This document shows, piece by piece, positions 55,385 through 64,000 of a stretch of 64,000 nucleotides of DNA (its first letter is position 1; each line of letters opens with the position of its first letter). The position numbers were made by a program, and so were the translations under genes. Under the pieces are notes generated by a model. It was given only the letters and a program-made list of their open reading frames with translations. It made no database searches and was not told where the DNA came from. The DNA is taken from positions 49,364,010 to 49,428,009 of the forward strand of contig NC_057925.1 of NCBI RefSeq assembly GCF_018873765.1, in the 5' to 3' direction. Source of the DNA: Telopea speciosissima (lineage: Eukaryota > Streptophyta > Magnoliopsida > Proteales > Proteaceae).

Positions 55385-58342
55385 TCAAACATTACAGATG
55401 CTTATTCTCTTACGAAGGCAAATATAGGCACAAAATCGATAAGTTAAGGCCATGGCTAGTAGGATCCAGACTTCTTTCAAGTCACCATTCAAGTTTACTG
55501 TGTCAAAAGATGGTGAGCTCTGCAAACTTCTGCATCCACCTTTTCTTCCACACTCATATAACTGATCTCCTGAGTATTGAACTTTCAATAGAAGCCGAAA
55601 CCCGTAGTACATGAAAGATAGATACTTCAACCATTTTATAAACACTGGAATGTGCTGCAACATATGAACCAAATTGGATTGTCAAAGTTGGGTTTAGACC
55701 TTATAGGAAATTGCAGAGCCATGAAGCTACCTTGAAGGCCTATGAATGAAAAATGGTATATAAATACCTGAACATAATAGCCTCCAGTGAGGAGAAACAA
55801 CATTAGTACCAGAGAGGCAATCATCCCAGCCCTTTTTATGCTTAGAACTGCAGCACCAAAGAGTTCACCAGCTCCCTATATAGAGAAAGAAGAGATCAAA
55901 TTATTGATTGTTTACAAAACTATATGTGCTTAGAATCCATTTTCTCTGCAACTTACTTGGCTTGTTATGGCTACCAACAGTATAGCAAACAATGTCAAAA
56001 AGAAGCAAGGAATTGTTCTCTTGAAGCCAGCCATGAAGTACAAGATGAGCATGAAAAGGGTTGGATAGACAATATGAGCCACCATATCACACAAGGTACT
56101 ACAAACATAGTACACACTAAGCCTGTACATATCTGCTTTCCTTTCTTTCACCAAGTAGACCTTCTCAAATGGAAAGACATAAACAGCCCCGAATATTGAT
56201 GAAGAACTCCAGAAAATACAGATGTAGTACAATAGGCCAATCTGTTACATTATTGAAGTCAAATAATCACTCAACATTGAACAACAATGCTTGCTCTCAG
56301 CAAAGAATTTCAGTGACTCAAGAGGGCTAAATTTGTATACTACCTGGTCTCTGAGTTGAGCCTCAGTTTTCATCTTGGATTTCCACCAAAGAAGGCCTAA
56401 CAAAACTGCAACTCCAAGGGCTTGAGCCAGTCTTAGCTTGTCAAAATAATCTCTTCGTCTTGCTTTGAAAGTTCTCTTTGATAATATAGTGAATTGTTCC
56501 CACCAACTCATGGTCCAATCCTTCTTAACTTGAATAGCTAGTTGAAGATGCTCTGGTGTTTTTCTTGTTCCATGGTTCTCTCCCTTTTCTATCGGTTCCA
56601 CTTCGACTTTGTATTTCCTTTGCAAATACTAATACAGGAATGGATAGATTACACATGGAAAATGTAATTGAACAATTTGAATAAGAAGCATAAAAATATC
56701 TCATTTGAAGAATGGGACTTACCTTAACTACTTCCCTCTCAAATTCAGGAGCGCCTCGAGGTGTTAATAAGTCCTGAGGGACACTAATATCATTCACTTG
56801 TCCGGTAGCTAAATCTAGTATGAACTCTGCAGGGTTCATGGCTATCTCAGGGATGAACCTCAAAGATGAAAAGTACTCCACAGAGTCTTTGGCTTTCCCA
56901 TAATACACTGGATAACCTTCTGATATCAACAGAAGCTTGTCAAACATGTGGAACATCCTGCTTGAGGGTTGGTGGATTGTTGTGATCACTGTTCTTCCTG
57001 CCTATTGAACCATTAAATTCAATTGCAAGAGTATCAATTTTTTGCTGTTGCTGTTGTTGTTACTTTTTGTACTAAAATCAAGATTTGAAACTCACTATTG
57101 AAACCAGATAATAATAATACCTTAGCTACCCTTTGAAGGATTTGGAGGAGTTTATTTGCAGAGGTGGAATCAAGGCCTGAAGTGGGTTCATCAAGCAACA
57201 ATAAAGAAGGATCTACTAGAATTTCATGACCTATGCTAGTTCTTTTTCTTTCACCTCCTGATACTCCTTTCACCAGTGATCCTCCTATTCTTGTATGGCG
57301 ACAACTACAATCAAGTCGCAGTTCAATTAGAACTATCCTAAAGTCTTAATCTTCATTTTCATCTACTAAGGATTTCATTAGCCAAACAGAGGAGAATGTT
57401 ATCTGAACAATAAAAAAGAAAGGAAATGGAAATAAAACAAACTAATCATAACACAACATGAATGAACTTAGCTGCTAGATTGGATTTTGTTCTGGTCTTA
57501 AACAAACCTTTCAAGGCCTAATTCCTTCACAATCATCTCTACTCTTGAATGCTTTTGCTGTTGAGTCATGTTACTAGGAAGCCTTAGAAATGCAGCAAAA
57601 ATCAAAGTTTCTTCAACTGTTAGTTGAGGGAAGAGCAAATCATCCTGAGTGACAAATCCAATCCTGTAAAGCCATAGAAGTATTTAAATATTTTATCAAT
57701 ACAAGCACCTTCTACTATCACAGAGAGAGATTCAGATAAACAGATAACCTTCTCTTAAGAGCTGGATTATATGGAATGTCATTATATGTAATGCTCCCTT
57801 TCACATTCTCATGCAATCTACCTCCTATTATCTGGAGTAAGGTTGTCTTTCCACTACCTGAAGGTCCCATCAAAGCAAGAATTTCTCCAGGGCCAATGCT
57901 ACCTGTTATACCCTTCAAGATGTGCTTATAGTTATCTTGTTCCATGCTCAATTGAGAAGCTACCTTTGAGACCATATCCTTTACAGGGTTCTTAGAGGAA
58001 GCTTGGCTACTTCTTACCTTATATTCCACATCTTCAAACTGTTCAAATGAATAAAAATGAAAGGAACTCATCACAGTCCAACTCCAGACAACAAAGTATT
58101 TTTCTATAACAGTTTTAATGGCTTAGAATGTAAGAGATGGACTGAATATATACCTTAAGAAATATCGGGAGAGGTCGATCCTTGATTTCCACTTCCTCGA
58201 TATCGATCTCTGAAGATCTGCTGTTTCTTTGATATCCTTGAGACATTATGTTGTGATCAAAACCATTACTCCCAGCAATTTGCAGGGTTCCTATGGACAA
58301 TGACATGTCATGATCACCTTCTTCCTCTCTCCCTATTTCCAT
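55385..58342 (-). CDS. ABCG26: ABC transporter G family half-transporter, ABCG26 (WBC27)
   Basis: Exons in coding order: 58154-58342, 57749-58038, 57508-57663, 57121-57304, 56723-57001, 56344-56628, 55957-56241, 55768-55875, 55385-55654; 682 codons (681 residues), phases agree, stop TGA. Nucleotide-binding domain first: Walker [10 protein letters not shown] (about 121-129), VTQDD Q-loop, SGGER signature (227-231), [13 protein letters not shown] Walker B (246-258), IHQPSS H-loop. Then an ABC2 membrane domain with about six spans ([51 protein letters not shown]) and a cysteine-containing last loop before RKRISICNV. Length and sequence match Arabidopsis ABCG26 closely; that protein exports sporopollenin precursors from tapetum for pollen exine. 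An in-frame ATG lies 84 bases upstream (58426), but homology and the TATA position favour 58342. Tapetal expression is inferred. Confidence 0.95.
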
Positions 58343-58445
58343 AATTTCTAGATAAAGCTCAAGTGAGAGGCTCAAAACATTAGCTTTCAGAGCTTTATGA
58401 ACTATATAGTGAAGCAATTCAACCATAATTAACCAATATCTTTCC

Positions 58446-58455
58446 TATATATATC
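58446..58455 (-). promoter_or_regulatory. Probable TATA box of ABCG26
   Basis: TATATATAGG on the minus strand lies about 105 bp upstream of the chosen ATG. A start of transcription about 30 bp downstream would fall near 58424, at or past the upstream in-frame ATG, which supports use of 58342. Confidence 0.6.
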
Positions 58456-59321
58456 CTTCTCTTCTTCCCCTTCCTTGTTTTGTTTGGTTGGTCACATTCT
58501 TTATGTGCTGCATTTTAGGAGCTTCTTTGGGGACTTCAAAGAGGTATGTTCTCATTCTCCTCTTTCCTATGGTAATAACCCTTTTTCTAGCTTTTACACA
58601 CTCTTGGACAATGTTGTGATAGACCAAAGACCGTACTTACTAGCTCAAAGCATGCCCAAAATTCACTTCTTCTCAAGCTATGTTTGGATGCCAAGAAAAG
58701 AAAAGAAAAAACATAATAAGACAAAAATCTCTCTTCAAATTTTATGTTTTTTACATTATTTTTTTACTTTTATTTTCTTGACATCCAAATTAAAGCAAGA
58801 TTGATAGGATGGATCATGCTCTACTCTGTCAAGATACCGATACATCGGGCCAATAAGGGATCAAAGCACCAGTTTTTCAACCAAAAAAAAAAAGTATGTC
58901 AGTACGATACAGCCGATCTGTATCTTTATAGGTCATGGCCAATACCATACGAATTGACCGATCCGATACCAATACCTAGAACTGTAATTACATGCCAATA
59001 TAAAAGTAAAATACCCAAAAAAAAAAAAAAAAGGGAGGGGGGGGAATTGGACACACTGGGCAATGGGTATTTCATAATAAAGCAATTTCAAACCAACTAA
59101 ATTGAACAATTGCAAACAAACTATTACCAATATATACATTATATGGCCTTTTGTCCAATCAATACTTTACTATTAAAACAAACTCATCCCTTTCAATAAA
59201 AAAAACCAAGCTCTGTTATTGAGTGTTATGGTTTGGATATCAATGCTGATCCCAAGGCTCATACTGATTTTTTTTACTCACGACAATGCTTGGGACTTGA
59301 GTTTACTTAGATCTTTCTTAA

Positions 59322-60163
59322 TTATCACCTCCAATTCCTCTAATAGGGGGAGTGGATCCCATCTTGGACAGTGTTTTTAGACAGGGGGTGTTGCGTCAAG
59401 AAATCGTCGAGCGGTCCTGCGAGTGCCGTCACCTGCAAGTGGACCAAAGGGGTCAATCAGAGAGAACCGGTGTGGTCCCGGCCTAGGGCTCTCCGATGCC
59501 AAAGTTAGATCTCCTGGCGCAAATAGATGAATAGTGATTATTCAGTATGAGTTTAGATGTCCCTTATGGGGTTGTGTACCTTTGCCTTTTATAGTAGCAT
59601 ATGGCGGTGTGGAGAGTCCCCGTTTGATTGACGATTGTGCCGTTGAGTGGATAGAGGCCCTGGGTAACGGGGCTCTATCCTGATTGGCCATCTCCCCGCG
59701 GGAGGGAGTGTCCTGGTGGCATCAGGATCCTTGGTGGATAGATATCCGCGTGTGGTGATAACGTCCTTGGTGCTTGAATCCGTCTGGATGACGTGACCTC
59801 TAAGGGTCCAGAGTCCTGGTAGTGACATGAGTCTTAGCGATACGATCGGGGTCGTAGATGGGTGGCCCCCACCTCAGGTGCCTATGATGCTGCGCCTGGG
59901 TGAGGCCGCGCCTTGGTGAGGAGGCCGCGCCTGGGTGAGGCCGCGCCCCGGATGTGTGGCCGCGCCCGAGTAGTGGCCGCCCCCGAATGGTGCTGGGACT
60001 CCGGTTCGTTCCCCTTGGCTATGGGGCGGGTGTCTATGACACGTGGCGGTCGTTGATTGGCCCTGTGAATATTGGATGTATCAGGGGGTAAGGTGGTCAT
60101 TTTTGCCCCCATGTGAGAAGGAATTGAAGGAATTGGAGGAGGTAGCGAATTGGAGGGGATAAC
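59322..60163. mobile_element. MULE-type miniature element split by a solo LTR
   Basis: Left TTATCACCTCCAATTCCTC and right GAATTGGAGGGGATAA resemble the terminal repeats of the element at 33193-33370, and CTCTAATAGGGGGA is shared inside. Removing the LTR leaves about 142 bp. Target duplication not clear. Confidence 0.6.
59389..60083 (-). mobile_element. Solo LTR, 695 bp, GC-rich
   Basis: On the minus strand it begins TGATACATCCAATATTCAC and ends CTTGACGCAACA, between GGGGG words (59384-59388 and 60084-60088). A CTATAAAAGGC TATA-type word lies near 59590 on the minus strand. Around 59890-59990 it has a short tandem GGCCGCGCC/GGTGAG repeat. Its ends resemble those of 45631-46204. Confidence 0.85.
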
Positions 60164-60189
60164 GATTCCTTCTATTATTGAGTCTATAA

Positions 60190-61297
60190 TATCTATTCCT
60201 ATTACTTCAGATTATGACAGGTGAATTTGTTCTTTGGCTAAGAACGAGAAATTCTCTTCTAAACTGGCCTTTAAATTCTTACAATCTTATAAGTTTATTG
60301 ATTTTCCTAAACTGAAATCGTCTTTGTGGTGGTTTCTCTGGAAACCCCCCCCCCCCCAACATTTAAAATGTCTTTTTGGCTTGAAATGCAGGTATCCTGA
60401 TCAAGGCACATATTTCGCAATGGTTACACATTGATTCTCATTGTTTGTTCTGTGGATCCCATGTGGAATTCTATTGATATCTTTTCCTATCATGTGAATG
60501 GATCAAGGCGATATGGACTGCGGGCTCTCTGGGATTGAGAATGGAATTTCTTACTGCATCATCTTTGGAATCTCTCTGCATCCATCTCTTCCATGCAAAG
60601 CTAATGGACAAGCATTCTTTTAAATGGTTTGTTTTCAATTGTTGTTATTACATGTTATTTTATTTGAGAGTCTTAGAAACAAAGTAGTGCATGAAACTCT
60701 TAAACCTGATCCTAAATGGGTTCTAGTTAATGTCTCAAGATGGCCATTGATAATTGTGATGACACTAGTTTATATTGTATTGATTGGAAGATGCAGTTTC
60801 CGTTATTACATTTTTCTATTTTAATTTGTGCAAAAACTACTAACCCGGTCTTAAAAGGATCAGGATGGAGTTATTGTTTTTTGGGTAGATGGAAGAATTT
60901 TGTTGATGGTTGTAGGTCTTTTGGACACAAGAAAACAGGTGGAAGCAACGATGAAAAACATTGAACTAGGATTGAAACTCGCTCAAGATTTGGGAATTCA
61001 ACTTAAAGAAGTTTGGCATGATTGTACAGATGTGTATTACTAGCTTCCAGAACCAACAATGAAACCCTAGCTCCTGCTTCTCATTTCATCCTTAGTTAAT
61101 ATCACCTCCATTTCGCATGGTCTTTTGTTTAAATGTACATCTCACCCGACAATTTCCACCATTTTGAGTGGCTTTGCTCTCAAAGCTTTGAAAGACCATA
61201 CTTTCTTTAAAGTCACTAATCAAGATGTAAATTTATCTTTTGCTTAATGAAGTGTTTCGTTTTACTTGTCAGAAAAACCGAAAAAAAAAAAAAAAAC
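60190..61297 (+). mobile_element. LINE (L1-like) 3' fragment
   Basis: Broken frames encode the C-terminal zinc-knuckle region (LKSSLWWFLWKPP, CLFGLKCRYP, then LFCGSHVE) and an RNase H-like end (NIELGLKLAQDLGIQL, KEVWHDCTDVYY), the usual order at the end of plant L1 ORF2. A 3'UTR follows with TTGCTTAATGAAGTGTTTCG and an A-run at about 61279-61297. The 5' three quarters are missing; several frames and stops show it is a pseudo-copy. Confidence 0.75.
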
Positions 61298-61611
61298 CCT
61301 CATCTTAGCCAAAGCTTAAGCTTATTTCTCTTCAGCAACTATTGCTTGTGTCAGGGGGAATTACAAGATGTCAAACATCCAATTAGAGGAGAGTCTAATA
61401 AGGTGACCTCTCGCTTATATCCTCTCAATTTATAGGATTCCCTCTCTCTCTTCTAGATCTCTCTACTATGGCATATGATCTATCCTTCTACCCAAAAAAA
61501 AAATCGAAGTATACTTACCTAATTTATCAGGAAACTTAATAAAAATATAAAACAATAAACTCATTTTTTAAGGTAATTAGCTCCTGTAATATGATCCTCC
61601 ATTGTCGAGCT

Positions 61612-62330
61612 TAGGGGTGTCAATGGGTCGGGTTGGGCCGGGCCTGCCTAAACCCTGACCCGACCCTAGAGGCCTTAACCCTGACCCTGACCCTGACCCG
61701 ACCCTGTCAGGGTCAAGAAACTCTCAACCCTGACCCGACCCTGCCAGGGTCGGGCCGGGTCGGGTTGGTCTTGATTTATGGCACCATCCACGTGTCTCAT
61801 TAGACCATGTTTTTGTAACATAGGATCTCAACCTATGGGACAACTAATAAATATGTTGAAAAAAATGGCGTGTGTATAAACTCTCTCTCTACAGTTGTAA
61901 CTGTGTCCCCTCAATAGGCCTGGAAGCTTATAGGGGCTACAACTAAATAACAATCATGTCAGTGACTCTTTTTATGGTCCTGATCAAAATAGTAGATGAT
62001 CTACTCTTTTTATGGGTTCCCACTTCATGATGATGACAAAGCTAGTAGTTATCTCTGTACAATTCTCTTTTTTTTTTTGTCAAGAAAATACTTATATTAA
62101 GTATATAATATATATATATATGTAATATTATATACCTATAATTAATACAGGGTCGGGTCGGGCCGGGCCGGGCTAGGCCGAGGATCTAAACCCTGACCCG
62201 ACCCGACCCTACCCTGCCAGGGTCAGACTATAACTAAACCCAAACCCGCCCTCAGGGTCAAAAAATCAGGGTTGGGCCCGGGCCGGGCTCAGGGCGGGTT
62301 CGGGCCAGCCGGGCTTTATTGACACCCCTA
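61612..62330. mobile_element. hAT-type element with GGGTCGGG/CCCTGACCC subterminal repeats, 719 bp
   Basis: Ends TAGGGGTGTCAAT and ATTGACACCCCTA are perfect 13-bp inverted repeats; the 8-bp duplication GTCGAGCT (61604-61611 and 62331-62338) is perfect. About 180 bp at each end is dense in GGGTCGGG, CCGGGC and CCCTGACCC words; the centre is AT-rich with a (TA)n run. No transposase. Confidence 0.97.
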
Positions 62331-63104
62331 GTCGAGCTGTCCAGCACGATCGTGCAACTCAGACACAGTGAGGCACGCAATGACTACTTTACCCCCACTT
62401 GGGCAAGTCGTTTGGGCAGCCTCACTATGTCTGGGGCTACACGGTCCTATCGGGCAGCTCGACAATAGAGGATCTGGATTATTATCTCTTACAATTTTCT
62501 CATTATCTTTTACTATTAAATCCATCCATTATGGTTAAGTTTAGGGGAAATGTTTCACATATGATCGTATAAATTGTATATGTCTTTCACAAAAAATTGA
62601 AAAAAATCATAAATACTCGACCATTAATTAATGCCTTGAAACTCCCACCTTCTCATATATGAAACTTTTCCCCGTAAATTTATTAATATATCCTAAAAAG
62701 TACAAACCCCCCCCCCCCCCCCTCCCCCAAAAAAACAAAAAACAGGAAAGATAATTAAGAGTACATCTACTTTCCAAACCCTTTCTTCATGATCATTTGT
62801 TTTACATGTCTACTAGGCCCAAACTTTGTGGGTACGAAACCCTGAAGTCCCTATTCACATGCCAAGTTCCCAGTCAAGTACAAATGTACCCCTATTCTCT
62901 TTAAAAATGGGTGTTTTGATCATTTTACGTCTTATCCATACCGATGCCATCGATACAGTATCAAGACTTGCAAAATTGATACGTATCGCCCAGTACCAAC
63001 GATACGATACCTCAAATCATGCTGACGTGTGAACTAGTCGACTAGGAGCTGTTGACTCTGAAACTCAAGAACACTCCAACAGAAACTGACCATTTATGAC
63101 TGTG

Positions 63105-63136
63105 GAGAGAGTGAGTGAGTGAGAGAGAGAGAGAGA
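63105..63136 (+). repeat. GAGT/GA microsatellite
   Basis: GAGTGAGTGAGT followed by about eight GA units, roughly 450 bp upstream of the TMEM245-like start codon. Purine-rich GA tracts are common in plant promoters. Confidence 0.85.
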
Positions 63137-63582
63137 TTGACTGGTGACTGAAGCAAAGGAAATTAACGTCATTGTAGAATGTAGACCCAACAAAACCTGC
63201 AATCAATGATTTCTTTGTTCAGTAGAAACCCTAAACCATGAAGAACATGAGGTAAAGCAGATGATGATGAAGTTTCAGGTTTGAACAACGAGACTTCCAT
63301 TTCCAATTTCCACCATTAACATAACTCCACGTTACATGACAACAATTAATTAAATAATTCCAAAATAAAGTTCCCGTAAAAGGACCAGATATTCCGGAAT
63401 TTGCAGATTGTTGCTCATCTTCGTCTTCTTCGTCTTCTTGACTTCTTCGTTCGATCTTCACGAAATACTGCAAATTCAAATCTACTCTCCTACCTTTAGT
63501 CCCTTCACTGTCTGTGTTTCTGTTTCTCTTCAGATTGGAGAGGTTGGAGTGAGAGTCGTTTCTGATTGATCGGCTTCTATCC

Positions 63583-64000
63583 ATGGAGCTGGTCCCTTAT
63601 TCCGACCCAAACTCTATCCCCAGTGATTCTTCCAATGTCCCCTGGCAAGACATGTTCCGATCTGGTTCCATTCGTAAACCTAACCCTTCCCCTCCTCCTT
63701 CTCAATCTCTCCCTCAAGCAACCCAGAACGATAACAATAAGAAGCCCAACATGGAACCAACCACCAACCTCGATCCCTATCAGAAATATCTCTCCGGCGA
63801 CCCTGAGGTCCGCCTTGCTCTCTACATCGCCATGGCCCACGCTGGTCTCGCCTTTTCCATCTTATTGCTCTATGGCGTCTGCAAACTGCTCGACGAATAT
63901 CTCCGCCCCATCTTGTGGGCTGTCCTCTGTTCCATCCCTCTCAGAGGTATTCAGGATGCCCTCGTCGGATTTTGGTCCGAACCCCTGAAATTAGGTCTCA
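63583..64000 (+). CDS. TMEM245-like transmembrane protein, first exon (partial)
   Basis: ATG at 63583 ([18 protein letters not shown]) opens 139 codons that run off the window without a stop. Residues 1-75 are polar and rich in P, S and [24 protein letters not shown] (about 78-100) and [20 protein letters not shown] (about 110-129) look like the first membrane segments. The start and this arrangement match a plant protein family that is, as I recall, related to animal TMEM245/C9orf5 and the bacterial AI-2E/PerM transporter-like family (Arabidopsis At5g55960). Transport substrate is unknown. The start is chosen because it is the first ATG matching family N-termini; several antisense frames overlap and are not genes. 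Confidence 0.85.
   Translation, partial: MELVPYSDPNSIPSDSSNVPWQDMFRSGSIRKPNPSPPPSQSLPQATQNDNNKKPNMEPTTNLDPYQKYLSGDPEVRLALYIAMAHAGLAFSILLLYGVCKLLDEYLRPILWAVLCSIPLRGIQDALVGFWSEPLKLGL

Larger units (their letters stand above)
58343..63582. other. Divergent intergenic region between ABCG26 and the TMEM245-like gene
   Basis: Holds a block with ATACCGATA-type words (58830-58985), a MULE-type element with a solo LTR inside, a LINE 3' end, a 719-bp hAT element, a C-run at 62707-62722, and another GATACGATACC block near 62930-63020. 61300-61600 and 62340-62900 show nothing recognisable. No further gene supported. Confidence 0.6.

Noticed and set aside
58343-58426. Longer ABCG26 N-terminus from the upstream ATG
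   Set aside because: The extra 28 residues do not resemble the family and the TATA box would put transcription start at or after that ATG.
63231-63584. Antisense frames over the TMEM245-like first exon and its 5' side
   Set aside because: They are shadows of the plus-strand gene and low-complexity promoter sequence.
1-64000. CRISPR arrays, bacterial operons, plasmid or phage genes
   Set aside because: No evenly spaced short repeats or prokaryotic gene organisation; all coding signals are plant nuclear.

Overview
This window looks like nuclear DNA of a flowering plant. Genes have plant-type GT-AG introns, proteins match plant families, and intergenic and intronic DNA is packed with plant repeats (Au-like SINEs, hAT, MULE and PIF/Harbinger miniature elements, gypsy LTRs). 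Introns reach 12 kb, which suggests a repeat-rich, probably woody, eudicot or magnoliid; I cannot name the species. No RNA genes, CRISPR arrays or bacterial signals were seen.

Six protein genes are supported, each rebuilt exon by exon with phase-consistent splice sites. (1) + strand 3026-25920: the last eight exons of a GBF-interacting protein 1-like (GIP1/DUF1296) gene; its 5' exons lie before the window. (2) - strand 29123-31883: a seven-exon nucleotide-sugar transporter of the UGNT1-like group. (3) - strand 35351-44494: a six-exon plant CCDC22, a Commander/CCC-complex subunit. (4) - strand 46864-54268: a two-exon armadillo-repeat protein. (5) - strand 55385-58342: a nine-exon half-size ABC transporter, ABCG26 type, linked in Arabidopsis to pollen-wall precursor export. 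(6) + strand from 63583: the first exon of a TMEM245-like membrane protein, cut by the window end. The genes belong to unrelated pathways, so this is ordinary gene neighbourhood rather than an operon-like system. From memory, GIP1-family genes sit beside ABCG26 on Arabidopsis chromosome 3 and beside CCDC22 on chromosome 1; having all three here suggests an ancestral, unfractionated block.

The most striking content is the repeat stratigraphy. A family of about 1.1-kb solo-LTR-like elements (5' TGATGCAG, 3' CTACATTA, 5-bp target duplications) occurs at least eight times, several nested in each other, and fills the big introns. Their 3' halves are dense in telomere-like AACCCTA words. At least eight hAT-type elements have 8-bp target duplications and family-specific subterminal repeats. 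A 1.6-kb PIF/Harbinger-like element in the last GIP1-like intron carries the 3' end of a cystatin gene. Three solo LTRs of other gypsy-like families, a gypsy remnant with primer-binding site and gag start, a second gypsy remnant with gag, a LINE 3' end and four Au-like SINEs complete the picture. One SINE lies 142 bp upstream of the armadillo-gene start codon and one hAT element 110 bp upstream of the CCDC22 start codon.

I found no wholly new gene system. The best leads are the TGATG/CATTA LTR family with its possible leader splice donor and telomere-like words, the cystatin-carrying transposon, and the gene-order overlap.
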